Origin: Saprospiraceae bacterium
GTDB taxonomy: Bacteria; Bacteroidota; Bacteroidia; Chitinophagales; Saprospiraceae
Direction: 5' to 3'
NCBI GenBank assembly: GCA_026129545.1
Contig: JAHCHX010000001.1
Span: 495,501 to 559,500, forward strand
DNA length: 64,000 nucleotides
Positions within the stretch are counted from its first letter, which is position 1. Each line of letters opens with the position of its first letter. Made by a program: the position numbers and the translations under genes. Positions 45,819-53,407 of the stretch are shown here, in pieces. The notes beneath the pieces were generated by a model. The model saw only the letters and a list, made by a program, of their open reading frames with translations, was not told the origin of the DNA and did not search any database.

Positions 45819-45875
45819 GAATCTGTAATAAGTTGAGTAGTTATTGGCTGATGGGGGCACATCAAACAAAAGAAG

Positions 45876-45957
45876 TGCGGGCGGAGGGACTCGAACCCCC
45901 ATGCCTCTCGGCGCCAGATCCTAAGTCTGGTACGTCTACCAATTTCGCCACGCCCGC
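45876..45957 (-). tRNA. tRNA-Leu (anticodon UAG)
   Basis: On the minus strand: acceptor GCGGGCG pairing with CGCCCGC, discriminator A, D-arm GGCGAAATTGGTAGACG, anticodon stem CCAGA/TCTGG with loop CTTAGGA (anticodon TAG), a long class II variable arm (CGCCGAGAGGCAT), and T-arm GGGGGTTCGAGTCCCTC. The length of 82 and the long variable arm fit tRNA-Leu. The CCA end is not encoded. It lies 57 bases upstream of tig and may share its transcript. Confidence 0.95.
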
Positions 45958-46207
45958 GTTGTGAAGTTTATTTATGCAACGTGCCACCTCATTCGGTGTA
46001 ATGACAGTTGGCAGATTTTTTGTAATTCTAAAATTTTCAGTTCCAAAAGTCTGTCATTCGTTCCTAACACCCCTTTTTCAAAAAGGAGGGCAAAAGTACA
46101 GCCTTTCGGCAAAAAAGAAAGCACCTCGCCAAGATAAAAACCGTTAACGAGCCGTAAACATATTTTGCCAACCCAAAGTTTGATTCTAATTTCGCTGAAA
46201 ATTCGCA

Positions 46208-48532
46208 ATGGGCATCATGGAGCAGGAAGATTTCACCAACGTGGCGGCACCAACCGAGACAAATAAAGAGGAGAAGGGCAACCAAGCCCGCCCACTCAAT
46301 GGGGTTGCCATGCCCGGCGAAGCGGAAGACCGCGCCCTTATCAACCGCGCTTATCGCAAGCTGCTCAAATCCTTCAAAACTCCGCTCAACAAAAAGGACC
46401 GCAAAGCCATTCGCGCGGCCTTTGAAATGGCAGCAGAGGCACACAAAAAACAACGCAGAAAGTCGGGCGAACCCTACATCACGCACCCCATCGCCGTGGC
46501 GCGGATTTGTGTCGAAGAAATCGGGCTGGGGCCTACGGCGGCCATTTGTGCGCTGCTCCACGACGTGGTGGAAGATACCGACATCACGCTCAAGGAAATC
46601 CATGAGCGTTTTGGCCCGCGCGTGTCGCTCATAGTGGATGGATTGACCAAGCTCGATGGACTGCACGACTCGGAAAGCCCACAAGCCGAAAACATAGGCA
46701 AGGTGCTCCGCGCGATGGTCTCTGATGTGCGGGTAGTGCTGATAAAAATGGCCGACCGCCTCCACAACCTGCGCACCATCAAAAGCATGGCGCATCACAA
46801 ACAACTGAAAATCGCTGCCGAAACCACCTCCATCTATGCCCCTCTGGCGCACAGATTGGGCCTTTATCAAATCAAAAGCGAGTTTCAGGATTTGTGCCTG
46901 AAAATCAACCACCCCGAAGAATATCACGAAATCGCCGACAAGCTGGCGCAAACCCGCCGTGCCCGCGAACACTATATCCGAGAGTTCACCAAACCCATCC
47001 ATGCATGGCTCGACGAGATGGGCATCCCGGCTCGCATCACCGGGCGCCCCAAGACGATTTACTCGATTCGGAATAAGATAAAGACCAAACAGGTGTCATT
47101 TGAAGACATCTACGACCTCTTTGCCGTTCGTATCGTGTTGGACGTGCCGCCCAATGAGGAGCGTATGGCTTGCTGGCAGGTTTACACTTTTGTGACCGAC
47201 TACTATAAACCCATACCCGAACGCCTCAAGGATTGGATTACCAGCCCCAAAGCCAATGGCTACGAATCGCTCCACACCACGGTGGTCGGCCCGGAAGGAC
47301 GCTATGTGGAGGTGCAAATTCGCTCGGAGCGGATGGACGACATCGCCGAGCGCGGGTTTGCTGCGCATTGGAAATACAAAGGGGTGGCCGGGCTGAGCAA
47401 GCAAAAGAAAGACGTGTTCGAAAATTGGCTCAATCAGGTGCGCGAGACGCTGGAAAACACTGGCACCGGAAATGCAGTGGAATTCCTCGCCGATTTCCAG
47501 AGCAACCTACTCACCGACGACATACATGTGTTCACTCCGAAAGGGGAGATGAAAATATTGCCAGAAGGAGCCACCGCGCTTGATTTTGCCTTCAGCATTC
47601 ACTCCGACGTTGGCTGCACCTGCCAAGCGGTGAAGGTGAACAACCGACTCGAGCGCATTGATTATGTGCTCCACAGCGGCGACCAAGTGGAGGTCATCAC
47701 CAACAAAAAACAAAAGCCCAAAGAGGATTGGCTCCAATTCGTCGTCACTTCAAGGGCCAAGACGCGGATTCGCACCGCGCTCAAAGAAGAAAAGCGCAAG
47801 CAGGCGGAGTTTGGCCGTGAGATACTCGAACGCAAACTCAACGCTTTCAAATGCTCGGTGGAAGACAATGCCGATATGCTAGCCAAATGGTATGGCTATC
47901 CCAACCGATTGGAATTTTTGAGTGCCATCTATCTGGAACAGGTGGATTTGAAAGACCTCAAAAAATTCCGCTCGGATGGTGTGCATCTGGTGGAAATCGA
48001 GGAAAAAAACATCAAACCGGACGCAGCGGAGGCCGTTACTGACGAAGCCCCCCCCGCGGTTCGCCTCAAACCCGGCGACAAGCCACAAGTCATCATCAAC
48101 GGGGAGCCGGGCAGCTACTATCCCTACTCCTTCGCTACCTGCTGCAATCCCGTGCATGGCGACGCGATTTTTGCTTATATGACCGTCAGCCAAGGGTTCA
48201 AAATCCACCGAACCACCTGCCCAAATGCCGACCACCTGCTTTCCAACTACGGCCACCGCATTCTCGGTGCGGGGTGGGGCAACGTGGTGAAATCCAACTT
48301 CCTCACCACGCTCGTAGTCACAGGTATTGACAGCGGCCCGGGTGTCATCAAGGAACTCACCGACAAAATATCGGGACTTGGCATCAACATCAGGTCGTTC
48401 TCCATCTCTGGTGAGGGGGGGTATTTCGAGGGGCGAGTCGGGCTGGTGGTCGCCAATCTCGACCAACTCAATGTGGTGATAAGGGAACTAAAAAGTTTTG
48501 ATTGGGTGTCGCAAGTAATTCGAGAGAGTTGA
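46208..48532 (+). CDS. relA/spoT: Bifunctional (p)ppGpp synthetase/hydrolase (RelA/SpoT family)
   Basis: A 774-residue long RSH protein. The HD hydrolase domain is intact, with YITHPIAVARICVEEIG and HDVVEDTDITLKEI near residue 118 and MADRLHNLRTIKSM. The synthetase domain has GRPKTIYSIRNKIK, DIYDLFAVRIVLD and SPKANGYESLHTTVVGPEGRYVEVQIRSERMDDIAERGFAAHWKYK. TGS (DIHVFTPKGEMKILPEGATALDFAFSIHSDVG) and a C-terminal ACT domain (TLVVTGIDSGPGVIKELTDKI) follow. It makes and degrades the stringent-response alarmone. The start is GIMEQEDF at 46208, or the Met three codons later. Confidence 0.95.
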   Translation: MGIMEQEDFTNVAAPTETNKEEKGNQARPLNGVAMPGEAEDRALINRAYRKLLKSFKTPLNKKDRKAIRAAFEMAAEAHKKQRRKSGEPYITHPIAVARICVEEIGLGPTAAICALLHDVVEDTDITLKEIHERFGPRVSLIVDGLTKLDGLHDSESPQAENIGKVLRAMVSDVRVVLIKMADRLHNLRTIKSMAHHKQLKIAAETTSIYAPLAHRLGLYQIKSEFQDLCLKINHPEEYHEIADKLAQTRRAREHYIREFTKPIHAWLDEMGIPARITGRPKTIYSIRNKIKTKQVSFEDIYDLFAVRIVLDVPPNEERMACWQVYTFVTDYYKPIPERLKDWITSPKANGYESLHTTVVGPEGRYVEVQIRSERMDDIAERGFAAHWKYKGVAGLSKQKKDVFENWLNQVRETLENTGTGNAVEFLADFQSNLLTDDIHVFTPKGEMKILPEGATALDFAFSIHSDVGCTCQAVKVNNRLERIDYVLHSGDQVEVITNKKQKPKEDWLQFVVTSRAKTRIRTALKEEKRKQAEFGREILERKLNAFKCSVEDNADMLAKWYGYPNRLEFLSAIYLEQVDLKDLKKFRSDGVHLVEIEEKNIKPDAAEAVTDEAPPAVRLKPGDKPQVIINGEPGSYYPYSFATCCNPVHGDAIFAYMTVSQGFKIHRTTCPNADHLLSNYGHRILGAGWGNVVKSNFLTTLVVTGIDSGPGVIKELTDKISGLGINIRSFSISGEGGYFEGRVGLVVANLDQLNVVIRELKSFDWVSQVIRES

Positions 48533-48566
48533 GACAGCTCATGTTTTTGCTACATCATCTCGCAAG

Positions 48567-48608
48567 CAAGCGGGTTTGCACGGCCAAGCAGCCACGCAAA
48601 CCCGCTTG
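48567..48608 (+). terminator. Terminator of the RelA/SpoT gene
   Basis: A perfect 13-bp stem (CAAGCGGGTTTGC with its complement) followed by TTTTTTTG, 35 bases past the stop codon. A promoter-like TACTTTTG at 48737-48744 precedes the next gene. Confidence 0.9.
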
Positions 48609-48765
48609 TTTTTTTGTTCAAATATGCTTCAAATTGTCAAGTTTTCAACATGATTGAAATCGCAATTCGTTTGAAATCAAGTAGGATGCTCGTGATGAAC
48701 TGAAAATTCTTGCAAAGCAAGGGGATAAATATCCCCTACTTTTGTGACACAAAACAAAACAGCTC

Positions 48766-51012
48766 ATGAAGCAAATTTTACTTTGGGCAGTATTGCCACT
48801 CTTCCTTTGTTTTTCACTGCAAGCCCAACAACCTTCACAGGCCCGCCCCAAAATCGGCCTCGCCCTTAGCGGCGGCGGCGCCAAAGGGCTGGCACATATC
48901 GGCGTGCTGAAAGCCATTGATTCCGCCGGGCTTAAGATTGATTACCTCACAGGCACAAGCATGGGCAGCATTGTCGGCGGGCTGTACGCTCTGGGCTATT
49001 CGAGCGATTCGATTGAAAAAATGGCACGCACCCTCGAATGGGATGTGCTGCTCACCAACAGAACCTCCCTTCGGTCCATGATTATGGAAGAAAAGGAGGA
49101 GTACGGCAAATATGCGCTCGAGCTGCAACTGACCGGGGATGGCTTCAAGTTGCCTACGGGTGTGTTGGAAGGTACCGAAATGTGGCTGAAACTCGCCGAG
49201 ATGTTTGCCCCTGCCTACAACATCACGGATTTTGACAAAATGCCGATTCCTTTCCGATGTGTCGCCACGGAGGTCAGCACAGGGCACCCCGTGGTGCTGA
49301 AAGAGGGTAGCCTGGTCAACTCCATTCGGGCAAGCATGGCTATTCCGAGTGTGTTCACGGCGGTGGAGATTGATGGCAGGGTGTTGGTGGATGGCGGCAT
49401 CGTGCGCAATCTTCCCGTGTCCGATGTGAAAGACATGGGAGCCGATTACATCATTGGCAGTAGTGTGTCGAGTGGCCTCTTGCCGCAAGAAAAACTGACC
49501 GATGCCGCTTCGATTTTGATGCAAGTCATCTTTTTGCCCGATGGATTGCAACACCAAGAACAAGTCAAGTTGTGCAGCCTTTACATAGAACACCCGGTGG
49601 AGGACGACTTTAGCGCCGCGAGTTTTGGAAGGGGCAACGAGATTATTGATGTCGGCATAGAACAGGGATGGCTCTGGTACCCACGCCTCAAGCATCTGGC
49701 GGACTCGCTCGACGCCATTTATGGAAAGCCGGATTTGAACGCACGAGGCTTGCCAAACACGGATTCGGTCTTCGTGTCGGAGGTGGAAGTGCGCGGCCTG
49801 AAACGCACCAGCGAGGCTTACTTTCTCAAAATGATGGGTTTTGACCCTCAGCGTTATTACAACGTGGCGAGGCTTTCGAGCAGGGTGCGCAACGTATTCG
49901 GGACGCGCTACTACAATCGCATCCTTTACTCGCTGGAATCTTTGCCAAACGGCACGAACAAGGTGATTTTTGACGTGGAAGAAAACGCCCTCACGCAGGC
50001 AAAACTCGCGCTGCACTACAACTCGTTTAGCAGCATCAGCTTGAACGCCAACCTCACCACCCGCAATCTTTTCATGCCAGCGTCGCGTAGTTTGGTCACT
50101 TTGGCGCTGAGCGAGAACTTCCGGGCACGCGGCGAGCATTTGCAGCAATTTGGGAAAAGCAACCGACTGGCCTTTATCGCGGGTGCCCAGTTTGAAACGT
50201 TCGGCTTCACCAACTACCAACGGTTTGTCCCCAGTGGCTCGCAGCGCCAAACCTTTTTTAAAGTAGAATCCAAACTACAATATTCCACCAAACGCCGTCT
50301 GACACTCGGCACGGGTTGGCGCTACGAATGGCTCCACTACCGCCCCTCCATCGCGTCGCGGCTCGACTTGCGCGGCGAGAATCAGGTGCAGACACTGTTC
50401 GGCTTCGTGGCGCTCAACACGCTTGATGCCTCGGTGCTCCCCAGAAGCGGGTTAAAAATGGGCGTGGAAGTGGGCTACTTGTTTCAGCAGCGCCCCGCCC
50501 TCACGGCAATCATCAACGGCGACCCGTTCGACAATCTCGACTCGCTTGGCATCAGGGCCAACGACTTCCCTCGATTCACTTTCAATGCCGACTGTTACAA
50601 GCCTCTCAGCCGCCGCACCACGCTCGTGTGGCAAGCCCAAGCAGGCTTGAATTTTAGTTATCGGCAGACGCTGCTCAACGACTTTGCCCTCGGCGGCTTG
50701 TTGCGTCAGTTCCGCAACCAAGTCACGTTCGCAGGCTTGCAGGAGGCGACGGTCTATACACCCAGCGTGGCAGCATTGTCGGTGGGGGTGCGTCAGGAAA
50801 TACTCGGCAATCTTTTTGCGACGCTTCGCGCCGATGGTGCCGCGCACAATTTTATCAGTCGCAGAGAAGGACTTCAAGCGCCCGATTTTCTTTCTGGCGC
50901 GGCGCTGACGGCTGCTTACAATTCACCCATCGGGCCGCTCGAACTCAGCGTGATGTATTCGCCCGAGTCGGGCAGGGTGGGGACTTACATCAATTTCGGG
51001 TTGGCGTTCTAA
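48766..51012 (+). CDS. Patatin-like phospholipase fused to a BamA-type barrel
   Basis: A 748-residue exported lipase. A signal peptide (KQILLWAVLPLFLCFSLQA) precedes a patatin domain: oxyanion loop SGGGAKG at 35-41, nucleophile Ser65 in GTSMG, and the catalytic Asp of VDGGIVRN near 210. A POTRA-like domain follows (VFVSEVEVRGLKRTSEAYFLKMMGF), then a beta-barrel of the Omp85/surface-antigen type, ending in ELSVMYSPESGRVGTYINFGLAF. This is the layout of type Vd (PlpD-like) proteins. The stop overlaps the convergent GNAT gene stop by four bases. Confidence 0.9.
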   Translation: MKQILLWAVLPLFLCFSLQAQQPSQARPKIGLALSGGGAKGLAHIGVLKAIDSAGLKIDYLTGTSMGSIVGGLYALGYSSDSIEKMARTLEWDVLLTNRTSLRSMIMEEKEEYGKYALELQLTGDGFKLPTGVLEGTEMWLKLAEMFAPAYNITDFDKMPIPFRCVATEVSTGHPVVLKEGSLVNSIRASMAIPSVFTAVEIDGRVLVDGGIVRNLPVSDVKDMGADYIIGSSVSSGLLPQEKLTDAASILMQVIFLPDGLQHQEQVKLCSLYIEHPVEDDFSAASFGRGNEIIDVGIEQGWLWYPRLKHLADSLDAIYGKPDLNARGLPNTDSVFVSEVEVRGLKRTSEAYFLKMMGFDPQRYYNVARLSSRVRNVFGTRYYNRILYSLESLPNGTNKVIFDVEENALTQAKLALHYNSFSSISLNANLTTRNLFMPASRSLVTLALSENFRARGEHLQQFGKSNRLAFIAGAQFETFGFTNYQRFVPSGSQRQTFFKVESKLQYSTKRRLTLGTGWRYEWLHYRPSIASRLDLRGENQVQTLFGFVALNTLDASVLPRSGLKMGVEVGYLFQQRPALTAIINGDPFDNLDSLGIRANDFPRFTFNADCYKPLSRRTTLVWQAQAGLNFSYRQTLLNDFALGGLLRQFRNQVTFAGLQEATVYTPSVAALSVGVRQEILGNLFATLRADGAAHNFISRREGLQAPDFLSGAALTAAYNSPIGPLELSVMYSPESGRVGTYINFGLAF

Positions 51013-51614
51013 TGTTTGCTCAATTCTTCGGGTGATTTTGATTCGTCCGACGAATGCACAGAATGATATGGATTGATTTTCGAGTAAATGCGCGAATCCA
51101 AGAAGCGCCCCTCTAAGTAGAGATTTTCCCGAAAATAAGCCTCTTGCACGAAGCCGTGTTTTTCCAACAGCCGCCCAGAAGCCTCGTTTTCGGGGTCGGT
51201 GTTGGCCTCGATGCTGTGGAAATTCAGCACCCGGAAGCAGTATTCGAGGGCGGCGGCCATCGCTTCACTCATGATGCCTCGACCCCAGTAGTCGGGGTGC
51301 AGCATATAGCCGATTTCCGTGCGGTGGTTGGCTTTGTCCATTTTCCAGAAGGAAATGTTGCCGAGCAGGTTGGGCTGCCCGTGAAATGCAATGCCCCATG
51401 CAACGGCCTCATTTTGAGCAAAATTCGCCCGAATTTTTTCAATGAACTCCACCGCCTCGCTCACGTCTTTTTGCAAAGGCCGACCCAGATAGCGCATCGC
51501 CTGCTCATTGGAGCGCAGTTGAAAAAGGGATTCCGCGTCGTCGGGGGTCATTTCACGCAGGAGCAGGCGCGGGGTGTGGAGGGTGGGGAAGGAAGGGAAG
51601 TTGATTTCGAGCAT
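51009..51614 (-). CDS. GNAT-family N-acetyltransferase (RimJ/RimL type)
   Basis: A 201-residue acetyltransferase. TPRLLLREMTPDDAESLFQLRSNEQAMRYLG is the usual RimJ/L start; WGIAFHGQPNLLGNISFWKMDKANHRTEIGYMLHPDYWGRGIMSEAMAAALEYCF contains the acetyl-CoA site (GRGIMSEA); NFHSIEANTDPENEASGRLLEKHGFVQEA is the third motif. The last 15 or so residues (HSSDESKSPEELSKH) lie outside the domain and are encoded by a 33-bp palindromic element also found inside icmF. The substrate is unknown. Confidence 0.85.
   Translation of the reverse strand: MLEINFPSFPTLHTPRLLLREMTPDDAESLFQLRSNEQAMRYLGRPLQKDVSEAVEFIEKIRANFAQNEAVAWGIAFHGQPNLLGNISFWKMDKANHRTEIGYMLHPDYWGRGIMSEAMAAALEYCFRVLNFHSIEANTDPENEASGRLLEKHGFVQEAYFRENLYLEGRFLDSRIYSKINPYHSVHSSDESKSPEELSKH
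51023..51055. repeat. 33-bp palindromic element in the GNAT 3' end
   Basis: Arms of 13 bases around the loop TTTTGAT; 10 of 13 arm positions pair. The loop and right arm match the perfect 33-bp palindrome at 55411-55443 inside icmF. It encodes SSDESKS in both. Confidence 0.7.
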
Positions 51615-51652
51615 GAGAGTAAGTTGACTTGCCAGATTTCACCGCGTTTCAT
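51548..51652 (-). pseudogene. Remnant of a MazF/PemK-type toxin start
   Basis: From an ATG at 51652 overlapping the antitoxin stop, the minus strand reads MKRGEIWQVNL, the characteristic N-terminus of MazF-type toxins (compare MKRGEIW.VNL), then departs into unrelated sequence and stops at 51548. From 51614 down it overlaps the GNAT gene in another frame. Only the first 11 codons are toxin-like, so the toxin body has been lost, probably by a deletion joining it to the GNAT gene. Confidence 0.55.
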
Positions 51653-51908
51653 GGAAAGTCTCGGCATCTAAGGCGGTGAAAGCGGTAAGTTCTTCGTCGT
51701 GCAGGTAGTCGTTCAGCAAAAGCGCAGCCGCATCCTTCATTTCCAGCCGGGCGTAATCGGCAGTAGGTTCTTGCACCAAATCTACCTTTTCTGCGCTCAC
51801 AACGACTTCTTTTTGAATATCCTGCAAAAACTGCTTTTTCTGCTTCGGCGGCAGTTGCCGGAACAGTTGGAGCAGTTGCTCGTAGCCGATTTCAAGATTT
51901 AGGTTCAT
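51639..51908 (-). CDS. Antitoxin-like small protein (89 residues)
   Basis: MNLNLEIGYEQLLQLFRQLPPKQKKQFLQDIQKE is shared almost exactly with the gene at 52609, followed by an unrelated C-terminal half (ARLEMKDAAALLLNDYLHDEELTAFTALDAETFHETR). In Bacteroidota such short proteins commonly precede a toxin gene, and here the stop overlaps a MazF-like start (ATGAAACG). I therefore read it as an orphaned antitoxin. No DNA-binding motif is certain. Confidence 0.6.
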   Translation of the reverse strand: MNLNLEIGYEQLLQLFRQLPPKQKKQFLQDIQKEVVVSAEKVDLVQEPTADYARLEMKDAAALLLNDYLHDEELTAFTALDAETFHETR

Positions 51909-51951
51909 GTCTTTTGCTTTTCGGTTTGAGGGTTTTTGGGAGACAAATTTA
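51874..51951. repeat. 78-bp direct repeat, copy 1
   Basis: Identical over 78 bases to 52811-52888. It covers the start codon, the first codons and the leader of the antitoxin-like gene. Confidence 0.95.
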
Positions 51952-52030
51952 GTCGTGTGCGGCGAAAAGGCAAATCACATTCATCCCATACTGCTTGCCA
52001 ACTGTGGAAAGTCTGTTCAAGAGGGGAAAT

Positions 52031-52291
52031 TTATCGCAGCGGTAAAATCTTCAAAAGAGGCTCAAGATTGCTGGCTTTCTCCCAATTTTCCATCAATTCT
52101 TCTTTGTGCAAAGTTGCCCATTCGATGACCATTCCGAGTGCTCGTGAAGGAATTTTACCCTCGATAACAGTCAAAGTGTTGATTTCAATAAGACATTCAT
52201 CTTCCCCGTATTGGGCGTGAAAATGCGGCGGGTTGTGGTCATTGAAATACATCGAAATGATGATGCCAAAGAAGCGGCTAATCTGCGGCAT
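52031..52291 (-). CDS. DUF4160-family protein
   Basis: An 86-residue protein with the family signature PQISRFFGIIISMYFNDHNPPHFHAQYGEDECLIEINTLTVIEGKIPSRALGMVIEWATLHKEELMENWEKA. DUF4160 genes usually pair with DUF2442 genes, as here, and the pair has been proposed as a toxin-antitoxin-like unit; I know of no proven activity. It overlaps the DUF2442 gene by 14 bases. Confidence 0.85.
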   Translation of the reverse strand: MPQISRFFGIIISMYFNDHNPPHFHAQYGEDECLIEINTLTVIEGKIPSRALGMVIEWATLHKEELMENWEKASNLEPLLKILPLR

Positions 52292-52571
52292 GGGCGGGCT
52301 GTTTTCGCGAGGCTTTGAATTGTTCGAAAGTCAAACCCTTGATTTGCAGGTAGAGGCTGTCGGGGTCGAGGTCGAGCATTTCGTTCCAAACAAGGGCGTT
52401 CGTTTCGGGGTCAATTTTTACCTGAAAAAATAAGTCGCCTTCGTCCCATTGCCGAAAAACGCCGCGCCCGGCCAGGTGCGACACGTCGGCCATGCCTTCC
52501 GTGCCGTCGTCATAGCGAAGGTGGAGTTTGTATTTGGCTGTGGGTTGGACAGAGAGGAGGTGTGGGAACAT
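52278..52571 (-). CDS. DUF2442-family protein
   Basis: A 97-residue protein (TAKYKLHLRYDDGTEGMADVSHLAGRGVFRQWDEGDLFFQVKIDPETNALVWNEMLDLDPDSLYLQIKG), the usual upstream partner of DUF4160. Its start lies only six bases after the stop of the VapC-like remnant, so this pair seems to have taken the place of the toxin body. Confidence 0.85.
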   Translation of the reverse strand: MFPHLLSVQPTAKYKLHLRYDDGTEGMADVSHLAGRGVFRQWDEGDLFFQVKIDPETNALVWNEMLDLDPDSLYLQIKGLTFEQFKASRKQPAHAAD

Positions 52572-52577
52572 GGCGTT

Positions 52578-52622
52578 TTATTGAAAATACTCGATGAGGA
52601 CGGAGGTGTCAATTAAGACCAT
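52578..52622 (-). pseudogene. Remnant of a VapC-type PIN-domain toxin
   Basis: Hand-translated: from the ATG at 52622, overlapping the antitoxin stop by 14 bases, the minus strand gives MVLIDTSVLIEYFQ and then a stop. MVLIDTSVLIEYF is the typical first strand of PIN toxins with the first catalytic aspartate (DTSV). The remaining 110 or so residues are missing. Confidence 0.65.
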
Positions 52623-52845
52623 TTTCGGCGAGTTGGTTGAGTTGCTCTCTGGTTTTCAACACGTTCTGATATTCTTCTTCCGTCCAGACGGGGCCGGTGA
52701 GCAGCAGTTCTTGCAAATTATTCGGCTGCTGCGGAGCCGCTTCTGCTTTTTGAATAGCCTCGGCTAATTGCTTCCTTTGCTTGGAAGGCAATTGCATCAC
52801 CAACTTTAAGAGTTGCTCGTAGCCGATTTCAAGATTTAGGTTCAT
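52609..52845 (-). CDS. Antitoxin-like small protein (78 residues)
   Basis: Begins MNLNLEIGYEQLLKLVMQLPSKQRKQLAEAIQK, a close paralogue of the gene at 51639, then differs (APQQPNNLQELLLTGPVWTEEEYQNVLKTREQLNQLAENGLN). The C-terminal half resembles antitoxins that precede VapC toxins. Its stop overlaps a VapC-type start. The start at 52845 is chosen by alignment with the paralogue. Confidence 0.65.
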   Translation of the reverse strand: MNLNLEIGYEQLLKLVMQLPSKQRKQLAEAIQKAEAAPQQPNNLQELLLTGPVWTEEEYQNVLKTREQLNQLAENGLN

Positions 52846-52888
52846 GTCTTTTGCTTTTCGGTTTGAGGGTTTTTGGGAGACAAATTTA
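52811..52888. repeat. 78-bp direct repeat, copy 2
   Basis: Identical to 51874-51951; covers the same leader and start region of the second antitoxin-like gene. Confidence 0.95.
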
Positions 52889-52919
52889 AAATAAAAAGAG
52901 AAGAAGGCAAATCTCCAGT

Positions 52920-53375
52920 TTAACCAAGCCAATCTTTTTTCCTCGATTTTATCTGATGACAGCTAGCACAAAGACACATAAAGTCTGTTTCGGAAGAACG
53001 TCGTCCATCAATATGGTCAAGTTGAAGTGCCCTAACATCGGGGAATCCACATTTTTCGCAACGATAATGTGCATTTCGAGCAGTAATCAAGGCTTTGGTT
53101 CCATAATTTTTTCGCTCACTTCCATTAGTACGAGTTTGTAACCAACGCGCCATAATATTTTCTGCTTGCGAGATTAGAGGTTCAACAGCTATAATTACAC
53201 TTCTTTCAATGTTAGTTCGACCGTCGGTTTTTTGATAAAGATAGCGAAGCAATAGCCCAAGTTGAGTGCGTTTTTCCGCAGGAGCATCAGCAAGACGCTG
53301 TTCAATAAATTGTGAGTTGTCGAGATGGGTTTCAGGGATTACATAACTGTCATCAATTTCGATTGCAAACTGCAT
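52920..53375 (-). CDS. HNH endonuclease
   Basis: A 151-residue protein. The C-terminal third is an HNH nuclease domain: two CxxC pairs (CEKCGFPD and CLCASCHQIK) around the LDHIDGRR core. The N-terminal part (ETHLDNSQFIEQRLADAPAEKRTQLGLLLRYLYQ) is of unknown role. Base composition is more A/T-rich than its neighbours, in keeping with a mobile or defence-type gene. It starts 33 bases after icmF; a GTG at 53411 is an alternative start that would nearly touch the icmF stop. Confidence 0.75.
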   Translation of the reverse strand: MQFAIEIDDSYVIPETHLDNSQFIEQRLADAPAEKRTQLGLLLRYLYQKTDGRTNIERSVIIAVEPLISQAENIMARWLQTRTNGSERKNYGTKALITARNAHYRCEKCGFPDVRALQLDHIDGRRSSETDFMCLCASCHQIKSRKKDWLG

Positions 53376-53407
53376 TTCCCAGTAATTTAAAGTGCAAAAA
53401 AACAAGT

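Noticed and set aside
45819..45902. Upstream extension of trigger factor
   Set aside because: The added residues are translated from the tRNA-Leu gene; the family start is at 45818.
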